Source: a virus | Strand: one strand, 5' to 3' | DNA: 23,308 nucleotides | Virus record (IMG/VR): IMGVR_UViG_3300042691_031174 | Coordinates: 1 to 23,308 of that record | Shown: positions 15,537 through 23,199 of the stretch, in pieces | Position numbering within the stretch: position 1 is the first letter of the stretch | How the letters are laid out: each line of letters starts with the position of its first letter | Made by a program: the position numbers and the translations under genes | The notes under the pieces: model-generated | Databases searched by the model: none | Told to the model about the DNA's origin: nothing | Seen by the model: only the letters and a program-made list of their open reading frames with translations

Positions 15537-16987
15537 TTCGAATTAAAGACATAGATTCTGTTTACATTGAAATCGAATGTGATAAATCGATTTCAAAGGA
15601 ATTAAGTTTGTTTTTTACATTCAATGTCCCAAATTCACAATACAATCCAGCATTTAGAAAAAAGAGATGGGATGGAAAGATAAGATTATTCAATCTACTT
15701 ACATCAAGATTATATAAAGGACTGCTTCCTTATGTTTTTTCCTTTGCAAATGATCGGGGATATAAAGTAGAATACGAACCAACTCTTCTTCCAGATAATT
15801 CTACTTTTTCTTTTCCAAAAGTATACTCAAATAAAAAAGAAATAGAACCACATGATTATCAAAAAGAAGCAGTTATACATGCTTTGAAAAATAAAAGATG
15901 CCTTCTTATATCTCCAACTGGATCTGGAAAAAGTTTAATAATATATCTGCTTGTTCTAGAGTTGCTAAAAAGAACAAAACAAAAAATTCTTATAGTTGTT
16001 CCAACTACTGGATTAGTCACTCAATTATCATCTGACTTTGAAGACTACGCAAATACAAATTTAATATCAAAGTTAATTCATAAGATATATGGTGGTATGG
16101 AAAAAACAACAACATCTAGAGTGGTAATATCAACATGGCAAAGTTTATATGATCAAGATGAATTGTTTTTTAACCAGTTTGAGTCAATCATTGGTGATGA
16201 ATCTCACTTATTTAAAGCAAAATCATTAATCAAGATAATGAATAAATTAAAAAAATGCAACTATAGAATAGGAACCACAGGAACGCTTGATGGGACTCAA
16301 GTGCATAAATTAGTCCTCGAAGGTTTATTTGGTACTGTATTTCAAGTAACATCGACAAAAGATTTAATTGATAAAGAAGTATTGGCAAAATTAAATATTA
16401 AATGTTTAATATTGCAATATCAAAATGCTGAAATTGAAAAAATTAAAAGAGCAAAATATCAAGAGGAAATCGAATGGTTGGTGTTAAACGAAAACAGAAA
16501 TGAATTTATTGCAAATCTAACAAATAACATAAAAGGAAATGTTCTAGTTTTGTTTAATTTTGTCGAAAAACATGGTGTTCCCCTTTATAGAAAAATTCAG
16601 AAAAAAGCAAAAAAGGATTGTTATTTAATATCAGGAAAGACAGAAATAGAAGATAGAGAGCAAATAAGAAAAATTGTAGATAGAGGCGACAACAGTGTTT
16701 TGGTTGCATCATATGGTACATGTAGCACAGGAATTAACATTAAAAATATTCATGCTATAGTTTTTGCATCTCCTTCAAAATCTGTTATTCGTGTATTGCA
16801 GTCAATAGGAAGAGGATTGCGAAAATCAGACACAAAAGACAAAGTAACTGTATATGATATAAGTGATGATCTTAGTTGGAAAAAGTATAGAAACCATGCA
16901 CTCAGACACCTAGATGAGCGCATATGCATATATACTAATGAAGGGTTTCAGTTCGAAAAAATAAAAATCAACTTGGAGTCTAAATGA
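15533..16987 (+). CDS. uvsW: DNA/RNA helicase UvsW
   Basis: The product is 484 residues (T4 UvsW about 503). It is a superfamily 2 helicase that unwinds R-loops, branched and forked DNA and helps switch T4 from origin-dependent to recombination-dependent replication. The N-terminal accessory region ends with EIEPHDYQKEAV. Motifs: Walker A SPTGSGKS (127-134), DExH box DESH (222-225), motif III GTTGTLDG (247-254) and motif VI QSIGRGLR (423-430), with SYGTCSTGINIK before it. All helicase motifs look intact. ATGA overlap at both ends ties it to uvsY upstream and the next gene downstream; AAGGA lies unusually close (two bases) to the start. Confidence 0.95.
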   Translation: MIRIKDIDSVYIEIECDKSISKELSLFFTFNVPNSQYNPAFRKKRWDGKIRLFNLLTSRLYKGLLPYVFSFANDRGYKVEYEPTLLPDNSTFSFPKVYSNKKEIEPHDYQKEAVIHALKNKRCLLISPTGSGKSLIIYLLVLELLKRTKQKILIVVPTTGLVTQLSSDFEDYANTNLISKLIHKIYGGMEKTTTSRVVISTWQSLYDQDELFFNQFESIIGDESHLFKAKSLIKIMNKLKKCNYRIGTTGTLDGTQVHKLVLEGLFGTVFQVTSTKDLIDKEVLAKLNIKCLILQYQNAEIEKIKRAKYQEEIEWLVLNENRNEFIANLTNNIKGNVLVLFNFVEKHGVPLYRKIQKKAKKDCYLISGKTEIEDREQIRKIVDRGDNSVLVASYGTCSTGINIKNIHAIVFASPSKSVIRVLQSIGRGLRKSDTKDKVTVYDISDDLSWKKYRNHALRHLDERICIYTNEGFQFEKIKINLESK

Positions 16988-17709
16988 ATCTTAAAATCTT
17001 TAAACTGCGCAGTGGAGAAGAAATAATTTGTCAAGTCAAAGAAGAGACTAAAACAAAATATAAAATTTTAGATCCATTAGTTTTTAAATCAACAACATCA
17101 TTTGATTCCCATGGATCATATGACATGACTGTTCTTAGGGATTGGTTGCAACACACAAAAGTTAAAACTATAGCACTTCCAAAAAATCACATTGCATTGG
17201 AAATGGATCCAACTGATGATACGGTAAAATTATACACATTGCAGTTGGATACCGAAAGAACTATAAATGAAAAAATAGTAAGTATTGAATCTGAGAAAGA
17301 AATAAGTAAACAAATAGAAAATACTGATGATTTGTTTAATGAATTTCTTGGATCGTTTTTAGAAGACATGACTCAAGCACTGCAACCTCAAAATATAGAA
17401 CCACCATTTGCAAATAGGCAAGCACCAAGCAAAAAATGGAATAAAAAAAATAATACTCCAAAACTACCATCACCGGAAATGAATCCAAATGAATTAGACA
17501 GACATGGAATATATGTAACGATGATGATTCCTTCTGAATCAATAATGAATCTAATAACATCTGGATTACTTAATCCAAAAGACTTATTGAAAATGATTAA
17601 GGAAGTCAAGAAGAAAAATAGATTTACTGGAGATGAAGTAGATCGACAGGATTTTGGTAATAAGCTTAGCGATTGGAATCCTGATCCAGATTCGAATGAT
17701 TATAAGTAA
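16984..17709 (+). CDS. Protein with Sm-like N-terminal domain, unknown role
   Basis: The product is 241 residues. Residues about 1-35 (LKIFKLRSGEEIICQVKEET, then YKILDPLVF) have the strand pattern and the G-E-E-I-x-x-x-V signature of an Sm/LSm-like beta-barrel, the fold of RNA-binding Hfq and Sm proteins. The middle is charged and Gln/Asn/Pro-rich (about 115-165). The C-terminal part (HGIYVTMMIPSESIMNLITS, GLLNPKDLLKMIKEV) looks like a separate small helical domain. I recall proteins of this type in marine T4-like phages between uvsW and gp55 but know no function. GGAG lies five bases before the ATG, which overlaps the uvsW stop as ATGA. A 151-base gap with a promoter follows. Confidence 0.75.
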   Translation: MNLKIFKLRSGEEIICQVKEETKTKYKILDPLVFKSTTSFDSHGSYDMTVLRDWLQHTKVKTIALPKNHIALEMDPTDDTVKLYTLQLDTERTINEKIVSIESEKEISKQIENTDDLFNEFLGSFLEDMTQALQPQNIEPPFANRQAPSKKWNKKNNTPKLPSPEMNPNELDRHGIYVTMMIPSESIMNLITSGLLNPKDLLKMIKEVKKKNRFTGDEVDRQDFGNKLSDWNPDPDSNDYK

Positions 17710-17796
17710 CTTAATATTATAATATTAGTTTTCTTCTTTATTACCACACAAAGATTATACACATACTGACGAATTCGTGTCAAGAGTACACACATG

Positions 17797-17813
17797 AGTT
17801 TTTTAAAAAAACT
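17797..17813 (+). repeat. A/T palindrome in gp55 upstream region
   Basis: AGTTTTTT (17797-17804) and AAAAAACT (17806-17813) are perfect inverted copies around one base. It could be a weak bidirectional terminator or a protein site, but such sequences are easily formed by chance in AT-rich DNA. It lies within the 151-base gap 17710-17860, which also holds the palindrome ACGAATTCGT (17769-17778). Confidence 0.35.
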
Positions 17814-17823
17814 TTATAATCAC

Positions 17824-17851
17824 TTGAAAGAATGTATAGAGATGCTATACT
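17824..17851 (+). promoter_or_regulatory. Sigma70-type (early) promoter of gp55
   Basis: TTGAAA (17824-17829) is followed after 16 bases by TATACT (17846-17851), preceded by TGC to give an extended -10. Both hexamers match host sigma70 consensus well (5 of 6 each). Predicted initiation near 17858 lies only about three bases before the gp55 ATG. Confidence 0.65.
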
Positions 17852-17860
17852 TTGGTCAAC

Positions 17861-18424
17861 ATGAATGAAAACAACGAAGAAGATATAATAGAAACAGAAG
17901 TAAAAAACGCAAAGCACTACATAGATAATGAAAAATTTTGTAAGTCTATGATTGAGTGGAAGAAACTCGTAAAAGAATTTGAAGAAAGTGGAGAGGAAAA
18001 ACGACCACCACTTTCGGATTACATTGCTGAGTGTTTCATCAAAATTGCCGAACATCTTTCCCACAGACCAAATTTTATAAATTATCCGTTTAAGGAAGAT
18101 ATGATTGGTGACGGTATAGAGAATTGTATATTGTATGCGCATAATTTTGATCCACACAAATCGTCAAATCCATTTTCATATTTTACTCAAATAATATACT
18201 ACGCATTTTTGCGAAGAATAGAGAAAGAGAAAAAACAAGGATTTATAAAATACAAATCATTGCAAATGAATGATTTTGATGGTAAAATTGTAGACTGGTT
18301 GAAGTCTCAACCAGACATAACATCATATTCAGATTTTTTATCTAAACATTTTTCACTTAGCGAATCAGATATAGAAAAATTAGAACCAAAAAAGAAAAAG
18401 AAAAAAAGAAGGAAGAAAAAGTGA
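17861..18424 (+). CDS. 55: Late-transcription sigma factor gp55
   Basis: The product is 187 residues (T4 gp55 about 185). It replaces sigma70 on host RNA polymerase and directs it to TATAAATA late promoters. The family core is unmistakable: FIKIAEHLSHRPNFINYPFK, DMIGDGIENCILYAHNFDP and KSSNPFSYFTQIIYYAFLRR (about 60-119), a sigma region 2-like segment. T4 gp55 ends with a hydrophobic-acidic clamp-binding motif. Here the best match, SDFL (157-160), is internal and the protein instead ends in eleven consecutive Lys/Arg residues (177-187). The ATG at 17861 has no Shine-Dalgarno sequence and a predicted leader of about three bases. The Lys/Arg codons supply the AAGGAAG ribosome-binding site of gp47. 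Confidence 0.94.
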   Translation: MNENNEEDIIETEVKNAKHYIDNEKFCKSMIEWKKLVKEFEESGEEKRPPLSDYIAECFIKIAEHLSHRPNFINYPFKEDMIGDGIENCILYAHNFDPHKSSNPFSYFTQIIYYAFLRRIEKEKKQGFIKYKSLQMNDFDGKIVDWLKSQPDITSYSDFLSKHFSLSESDIEKLEPKKKKKKRRKKK

Positions 18425-19482
18425 AAATTGCTTTTATAAATGATACCCATTTTGGGGTTAGAAATGATTCTCCTCTTTTTCTAGAACACATATTGCATTT
18501 TTTTGAAAATTCTTTTATACCGCATTTAGTTGAACATAAGATAGATACGATCATTCACCTTGGCGATTTTTTTGACCGAAGAAAGTATGTAAATTTTAAC
18601 ACGCTTTCTTCGGTCAGAAAAAGATTTATAAAACCATTGATTGATAATAATATCAAAATGTACATAACCCTCGGCAACCATGACACATATTATAAAAATA
18701 CAAATGACATAAATTCAATACAGGAATTATTGTCTCAGTATGACCAATTTACAGTAATTGATAAACCAACGCAACTTAAGTTTGATGAATTGTCTATTGA
18801 TGTCGTACCGTGGATTACAAATGAAAATTTAGAATCTACTGTAAACTACATAGAGCAGTCAGATTCAGTCATGTTGTGTGGTCATCTTGAAATTATAGGA
18901 TTCCAGGTTATGAGTGGAGTGAAACATTTACACGGATTGACACCAAAGATGTTTAATAAATTTGAAATGGTTCTTTCTGGTCATTTTCATATAAAACAAA
19001 GCGAAGCAAATATATATTATCTTGGAAGTCAGTACCAAATGAATTTTGGAGATGTTTCAAGTAAAAAAGGGTTTCATATTCTGGATACAAAAACTAGGGA
19101 TCTTGAATTTATTCAAAATCCAAATAATATATTTCATGTGTTTAATTACAGTGATGCAACTGAGGATGATGTGAAAGATATAGCAAAATTTATTTCTAAA
19201 ACTGATTTTAGATCAAGTTTTGTGCGTATCTTTATAAGAGAAAAAACAAAACAATCGATTTTTGACAAACTTATAGATGCCCTGTGGAGTAAAGGCATAT
19301 ATGATTTATCAATAGTTGATGAAATGAATTTAATTACAAATAATTCGGTTGTTGATTTTTCTGAAAATGAAGATACCCTTACTATTATAAGCAAAGAAAT
19401 AGATGGCATTGAGCGGGATTTCAATAAAGGAAAACTTAAAAACATAATAAAAGATGTATATATGGAGAGTCTTAGAGTATGA
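18421..19482 (+). CDS. 47: Recombination nuclease subunit gp47 (Mre11-like)
   Basis: The product is 353 residues (T4 gp47 about 339). With gp46 it forms the phage Mre11-Rad50 complex that resects DNA ends for recombination and degrades host DNA. Metallophosphoesterase motifs: DTHFG (D8, H10), LGDFFDRR (D49), LGNHD (N86, H87, D88), CGHLE (H155) and SGHFH (H188, H190). All metal ligands are present. It starts with GTG, overlapping the gp55 stop (GTGA), after AAGGAAG. An ATGA overlap leads into a 51-codon gene rather than directly into gp46. Confidence 0.95.
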   Translation: MKIAFINDTHFGVRNDSPLFLEHILHFFENSFIPHLVEHKIDTIIHLGDFFDRRKYVNFNTLSSVRKRFIKPLIDNNIKMYITLGNHDTYYKNTNDINSIQELLSQYDQFTVIDKPTQLKFDELSIDVVPWITNENLESTVNYIEQSDSVMLCGHLEIIGFQVMSGVKHLHGLTPKMFNKFEMVLSGHFHIKQSEANIYYLGSQYQMNFGDVSSKKGFHILDTKTRDLEFIQNPNNIFHVFNYSDATEDDVKDIAKFISKTDFRSSFVRIFIREKTKQSIFDKLIDALWSKGIYDLSIVDEMNLITNNSVVDFSENEDTLTIISKEIDGIERDFNKGKLKNIIKDVYMESLRV

Positions 19483-19634
19483 ACAAACTTGAAATTAAAA
19501 TATCAGACAAATTTCAATTCAATCCAATTCCATCAAAAGTTGAACCAAAACCACAATCAAAGGTTAAAAATCAGTCTAGCAAATTAGAGAAGATTGAATT
19601 TAGATCCATGGTTGTTCCGGAAAAAAAATTATGA
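19479..19634 (+). CDS. Small 51-residue protein between gp47 and gp46
   Basis: A 51-codon frame from ATG 19479 to TGA 19634. It overlaps gp47 and gp46 by ATGA at each end and exactly fills the gap. GGAGAG (19464-19469) lies nine bases before the ATG, so it is well placed for translation. The product begins MNKLEIKISDKFQFNPIPSK, then a Lys/Pro/Gln/Ser-rich stretch and ends MVVPEKKL. It is basic, without cysteines or membrane segment, and looks like an extended peptide rather than a folded domain. T4 also has small genes (46.1, 46.2) between 47 and 46, but I cannot show homology. Without this gene, gp46 would lack a coupled upstream frame. Confidence 0.7.
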   Translation: MNKLEIKISDKFQFNPIPSKVEPKPQSKVKNQSSKLEKIEFRSMVVPEKKL

Positions 19635-21361
19635 TAATTTTTGAAAAAGTAAGATTTAGGAATTTTGGTTCGTTTGGAAATACTGTAACGGAAATTGTGT
19701 TGGATAAAAACAACACCACTTTAATTTGCGGTAATAATGGAAGTGGTAAATCCTTTGCTTTTCTTGATTCAATAACCTTTGGATTGTTTGGAAAACCATT
19801 CAGAAAAATAAATATTCCACAATTGGCAAATTCAATTAATTCTAAAAATTGCTTAGTTGAAGTTGAATTTAGCAAAGGGCAAGAAAAGTATCTTGTGCGA
19901 AGAGGTATAAATCCAAGACTATTTGAAATACACAAAGATGGAAAACTAATTGACCAGGACGCAAAAAGTATTGACTACCAAGAGATACTTGAACATCAAA
20001 TATTAAAAATGAACTACAAGACCTTTACACAAGTTGTAATATTAGGTAGTTCTTCTTTTGTTCCTTTTATGCAATTGAGTGCGTCTGATAGGAGATCAGT
20101 AATAGAAAACATTCTTGATATAGACATATTCAGCACTATGAATGTTGTAATTAAAGGAAAAATATTATCGATTAAAGAATCAATGAAGGATTTAAGTACA
20201 AAAATAGAAATAGAAAAAAATAAAATTCAAGTTCATAAAAACTATATTTCTACTTTGGAAAAGAAAAACAATGAAGATGTGGATGCATCCAACACCAGAA
20301 TACAGATAATAAATGATAAAATATTTCAATTAAAAACAAATATTGCATCACGGGGTCATAGTTTAATTTCTTTACAATCTGATATCAATCACGCAAAAAA
20401 TATAATAAAGGAAAAACAAGAAAAAATAAAGAAATTAAATTCTAACATAGCATCATCCACAACTATAAAAAAACAAAAACAAAACGAAATTCATTTCTTT
20501 AAAGAAAATTGTACATGTCCAACATGCAGTCAATCTATAGATGACAAAATTAAAAAAGAAAAAATACTAACTAATAATTATGATATATCTAACATTGATG
20601 AAGATATAGTAGTTATGAATGAGGTGATTGACACAGAAATCAATTTTATTGAAAAATTTGAAAGCAATATAGAAGAAGCAATAGAAACTATGTCATATAT
20701 CAATGCTGTTGAACGGGAAATAGCATCTCTCGTTGCTGAAATAGAAAGAATTGAAACAACATCAAATAAATCTACTATTAGAACAAATATAGTCGAGGAA
20801 TATGAAAAGTTAAAAATACTTGAAGCAACTTTAACTCTACTTGAAACAAAAAGAGAAGAGCACTCAGATGATCTGATGTATCATGAATTTGCGAGCGAAC
20901 TTCTTCGTGATGGTGGGGTAAAAGCAAAAATAATTAAATATTATTTACCATATATGAACAAATTTATCAATAAATTCTTAGCGTCAATGGATTTTTATGT
21001 TCAATTTAATATGGATGAGGAGTTCAATGAACAGATAAAGTCTAGATATCGTGATGAGTTCAGTTACATGAATTTTAGTGAAGGGGAAAAAATGAGAATA
21101 GATTTGGCATTACTACTCTCATGGAGAGAAATAGCAAGACTAAAAAATAGTGTAAATTGTAATTTATTGATACTGGATGAAGTTTTTGATTCTTCTTTAG
21201 ATTCTGTTGGGATGGATGAACTCATGAAACTTCTTAAAATTGTAAGTGATAAAGCAAATGTTTATGTTATAAGTCACAAAGCGGATCAATTGGTTGATAA
21301 GTTTTCTAATATAATTTCATTTGAAAAGAAAAATAATTTTAGTAAAATGATAAATAACTGA
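19631..21361 (+). CDS. 46: Recombination nuclease subunit gp46 (Rad50-like)
   Basis: The product is 576 residues (T4 gp46 about 560). It is an SMC-like ATPase that partners gp47. Walker A CGNNGSGKS (33-41) is followed by QLSASDRRSVIENILDID, a long coiled coil broken by a zinc-hook CPTC (296-299), then a second coil, ABC signature NFSEGEKMRIDLALLLSW (481-498), Walker B LLILDEVFD (512-520) and the switch histidine in VISHK (545-549). All are intact. The ATG overlaps the stop of the 51-codon gene (ATGA). Confidence 0.96.
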   Translation: MIIFEKVRFRNFGSFGNTVTEIVLDKNNTTLICGNNGSGKSFAFLDSITFGLFGKPFRKINIPQLANSINSKNCLVEVEFSKGQEKYLVRRGINPRLFEIHKDGKLIDQDAKSIDYQEILEHQILKMNYKTFTQVVILGSSSFVPFMQLSASDRRSVIENILDIDIFSTMNVVIKGKILSIKESMKDLSTKIEIEKNKIQVHKNYISTLEKKNNEDVDASNTRIQIINDKIFQLKTNIASRGHSLISLQSDINHAKNIIKEKQEKIKKLNSNIASSTTIKKQKQNEIHFFKENCTCPTCSQSIDDKIKKEKILTNNYDISNIDEDIVVMNEVIDTEINFIEKFESNIEEAIETMSYINAVEREIASLVAEIERIETTSNKSTIRTNIVEEYEKLKILEATLTLLETKREEHSDDLMYHEFASELLRDGGVKAKIIKYYLPYMNKFINKFLASMDFYVQFNMDEEFNEQIKSRYRDEFSYMNFSEGEKMRIDLALLLSWREIARLKNSVNCNLLILDEVFDSSLDSVGMDELMKLLKIVSDKANVYVISHKADQLVDKFSNIISFEKKNNFSKMINN

Positions 21362-21362
21362 T

Positions 21363-21689
21363 ATGAATATAGCAGACACACTATCCTTTAGAGGTAGATT
21401 CAAACAATACGATGCTGACGGAAAACCTTATTTATATAAAATAGGTGATGTTGTTGAATATAAATCTAAAAAATATATTGCTGTAAAAGCAACATCATCT
21501 GTTATACCTGGATCAGCAAATTCAGAATCTACATGGCAAAAATTTGTTGCCGCTGCTGGGGGGGGTTTCTATATACAGGATGACCCTCCAGTTGGGGCAA
21601 TTGAGGGTGATCGTTGGTTTCGACCAACGCCAGCGGTGATGTTTACTTTAATAAAACAAGAAACTGATTTTATTTGGGTTGAATTGTGA
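21363..21689 (+). CDS. Small carbohydrate-binding-module-like protein
   Basis: The product is 108 residues. The first half resembles a CBM5/12-type chitin/carbohydrate-binding fold: YKIGDVVEYKSKKYIAVKAT, then a loop and STWQKF (W58). The second half (DDPPVGAIEGDRWFRPTP, then FTLIKQETDFIWVEL) matches the GD-x-W and terminal W patterns common in phage fibre and virion decoration proteins. The halves are joined by AAAGGG, encoded by a run of eight G. Its start is one base after the gp46 stop, with no clear Shine-Dalgarno sequence, suggesting coupling. A virion-like module between recombination and clamp genes is odd. Family assignment is from motif shape only; function unknown. Confidence 0.65.
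   Translation: MNIADTLSFRGRFKQYDADGKPYLYKIGDVVEYKSKKYIAVKATSSVIPGSANSESTWQKFVAAAGGGFYIQDDPPVGAIEGDRWFRPTPAVMFTLIKQETDFIWVEL
21558..21565 (+). repeat. G8 homopolymer tract in coding region
   Basis: Eight consecutive G encode the glycine linker of the preceding gene, in strongly AT-rich DNA. One extra G would stop translation at TGA 21581-21583 (window numbering), removing the C-terminal half. Confidence 0.9.
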
Positions 21690-21706
21690 TAATATCATGT
21701 TAAACT
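21679..21706 (+). promoter_or_regulatory. Candidate sigma70-type promoter upstream of gp45
   Basis: TTGAAT (21679-21684), 16 bases, then TAAACT (21701-21706) preceded by TGT (extended -10). Predicted initiation near 21713 would lie within or after TAGGAG, which lowers its appeal for the gene at 21719, but it could serve gp45. Weak -10; tentative. Confidence 0.3.
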
Positions 21707-21718
21707 ATAGGAGCAAAA

Positions 21719-21904
21719 ATGAACAAAGATTATGAACGAGACAGAGAAAAGAATCGTAAGCGTAAAGAATTTAAACTTAAGTCTATTGAAAAGAAAGAAA
21801 ATACATCTCAAAAGAAAAAAATGAAACAAAATCTTAGAGAATATATCAATGGAAATTTAAATGACGAATATGATGATTCTTTTGTTGATGAAAATTTTGA
21901 ATGA
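21719..21904 (+). CDS. Small highly charged protein upstream of gp45
   Basis: The product is 61 residues, with a strongly basic first two thirds (NKDYERDREKNRKRKEFKLK, KKKMKQNLREY) and an acidic end (NDEYDDSFVDENFE). It is probably helical and could bind nucleic acid or a protein partner, but I do not recognise it. TAGGAG sits about seven bases before the ATG, a good ribosome-binding site. The stop TGA is followed by GGAT, which forms part of the gp45 ribosome-binding site, so the two are likely co-translated. Position directly before the sliding clamp suggests a replication or transcription accessory role; that is inference only. Confidence 0.65.
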   Translation: MNKDYERDREKNRKRKEFKLKSIEKKENTSQKKKMKQNLREYINGNLNDEYDDSFVDENFE

Positions 21905-21913
21905 GGATATAAT

Positions 21914-22597
21914 ATGAAACCTGTGACTTTTTCTAAAAATACATTATCAATTCTTAAAAATTTTGCCAGTTTGAATTCTAACTTATTGGTTAAACCTGGT
22001 AAGGTAATTAAGACAATTACTCCATCAAAAAATGGAATGGCAATTGCAACTGTTGAAGAATCCTTTAATACAGAATTTGGTATTTGGGATCTTAATAAAT
22101 TTCTTGGAGTTGTTAGTTTATTTAATACTCCAACTTTTGATTTTGGTCAAAAGAATATGAAAATTAAAAATGGTGGTAGTTCTGTTGTTACATATCACTA
22201 TGCGGAACCAAGACTACTTTCAGTTCCAACTAAAGATGTAATAATGCCAGAAATTAACATTAGTATAACTATGACTGAAAAGCAGTTCTCAGAACTACAA
22301 AAGGCTGCATCAGTGATGCAACTTCCTGATCTGTCATTTAAATCAGATAATGATTCAATAGTTGCAATGGTGTCAGATCTTTCTGATCCAACTAGTAATT
22401 CATATCAGGTAGTTGTTGGTACTGGTGATAATTTGCCAGAATTTTTGTTCCATTTTAAAATGGAAAATATTAAAATCCTACCAGGAGATTATAAAATTAA
22501 TTTTGCTAAAAATATTGTTGGTGAGTTTATACATAAGGGTATGCCACTAACTTACTGGTTTGCTATGGAAGCAAACACCTCTAAATATGAAGGTTGA
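21914..22597 (+). CDS. 45: Sliding clamp gp45
   Basis: The product is 227 residues, matching T4 gp45 (228). The trimeric ring tethers DNA polymerase gp43 and, in T4, is also the mobile activator of late transcription through gp55 and gp33. Family sequence: KPVTFSKNTLSILKNFASLN, NSNLLVKPGKVIKTI, EFGIWDLNKFLGVVSLFN, VVTYHYAEPRLLSVPTKD and GDYKINFAKNIVGEFIHKG, with the last strands making the PCNA-type fold. GAGGAT precedes the ATG at a normal distance. It is followed by an FkbM-type gene instead of gp44 directly. Confidence 0.95.
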   Translation: MKPVTFSKNTLSILKNFASLNSNLLVKPGKVIKTITPSKNGMAIATVEESFNTEFGIWDLNKFLGVVSLFNTPTFDFGQKNMKIKNGGSSVVTYHYAEPRLLSVPTKDVIMPEINISITMTEKQFSELQKAASVMQLPDLSFKSDNDSIVAMVSDLSDPTSNSYQVVVGTGDNLPEFLFHFKMENIKILPGDYKINFAKNIVGEFIHKGMPLTYWFAMEANTSKYEG

Positions 22598-22600
22598 ACT

Positions 22601-23197
22601 ATGTCAAAAATACTAATACAAATTGGAGCTGCTGAGGGTAATGATCATGTTACAGAAATTATAAAAAATGAAACATTTACTAAAGTTATTTTAGTAGAAC
22701 CAAATGTTAAAAATTTTAAATTACTTCAAGACAATTACAAAACTTATAATAATATAATATTTGAAAATATCGCAATAAGTGTAGAAAATACTAATATAAC
22801 TTTATTTGCCGAAGACAAGAACATCAGTTACCATGGGTCTGTAAATTATGAACATTTGCTCCGTCACGGACATCATCCATCTAATATAAAAGAATTTACT
22901 ATTCCAGCATTAACTTTTACTAGTCTATTAGAAAAACACAATCTATTAAACTATGAAATAGAATTTTTATTCATAGATACGGAGGGGCATGATTGTGATA
23001 TAATTCTAAGCACCAATTTTAATGAAATAAATGTTAAAAACATTTGTTTTGAAACAGTACATTCTGATGGTACTAACACTAGTGGGGAAAAATTAAAAAA
23101 GACAATAAAATATTTAAACTCCTGTGGTTATGAAGTTGATCAGACCAAAAAAGTTGATTGGTCGCTGTGGATGGTTAAAACTAACATTAAGAACTAA
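22601..23197 (+). CDS. FkbM-family SAM-dependent methyltransferase
   Basis: The product is 198 residues. The N-terminal SAM-binding motif IQIGAAEGND (6-15) corresponds to IDIGANxG of the FkbM family. VEPN (32-35) gives the acidic residue that binds the SAM ribose, and IDTEGHD (125-131) matches the family's IDVEGHE. The FkbM family methylates hydroxyl groups, often on sugars or polyketides; the substrate here is unknown. It has no membrane segment or signal peptide. AAGGT lies six bases before the ATG and three bases separate it from gp45. It is an accessory gene lodged between the clamp and clamp-loader genes, two bases before gp44. Codon use is AT-rich like the neighbours. Confidence 0.88.
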   Translation: MSKILIQIGAAEGNDHVTEIIKNETFTKVILVEPNVKNFKLLQDNYKTYNNIIFENIAISVENTNITLFAEDKNISYHGSVNYEHLLRHGHHPSNIKEFTIPALTFTSLLEKHNLLNYEIEFLFIDTEGHDCDIILSTNFNEINVKNICFETVHSDGTNTSGEKLKKTIKYLNSCGYEVDQTKKVDWSLWMVKTNIKN

Positions 23198-23199
23198 AA

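Noticed and set aside
17769-17778. ACGAATTCGT palindrome as an operator
   Set aside because: A single 10-base palindrome without a second copy or a known regulator; recorded only as part of the gp55 upstream gap.
17780-18157. A 125-codon open frame on the minus strand opposite the start of gp55, rich in aromatic and hydrophobic residues
   Set aside because: It is antisense to the clearly conserved gp55 frame. Its hydrophobic look follows from the complementary A/T-rich codons, and no promoter or ribosome-binding site was evident.
21424-21434. TATTTATA, a late box on the minus strand
   Set aside because: Inside a plus-strand gene with no minus-strand gene to drive; expected by chance in AT-rich DNA.
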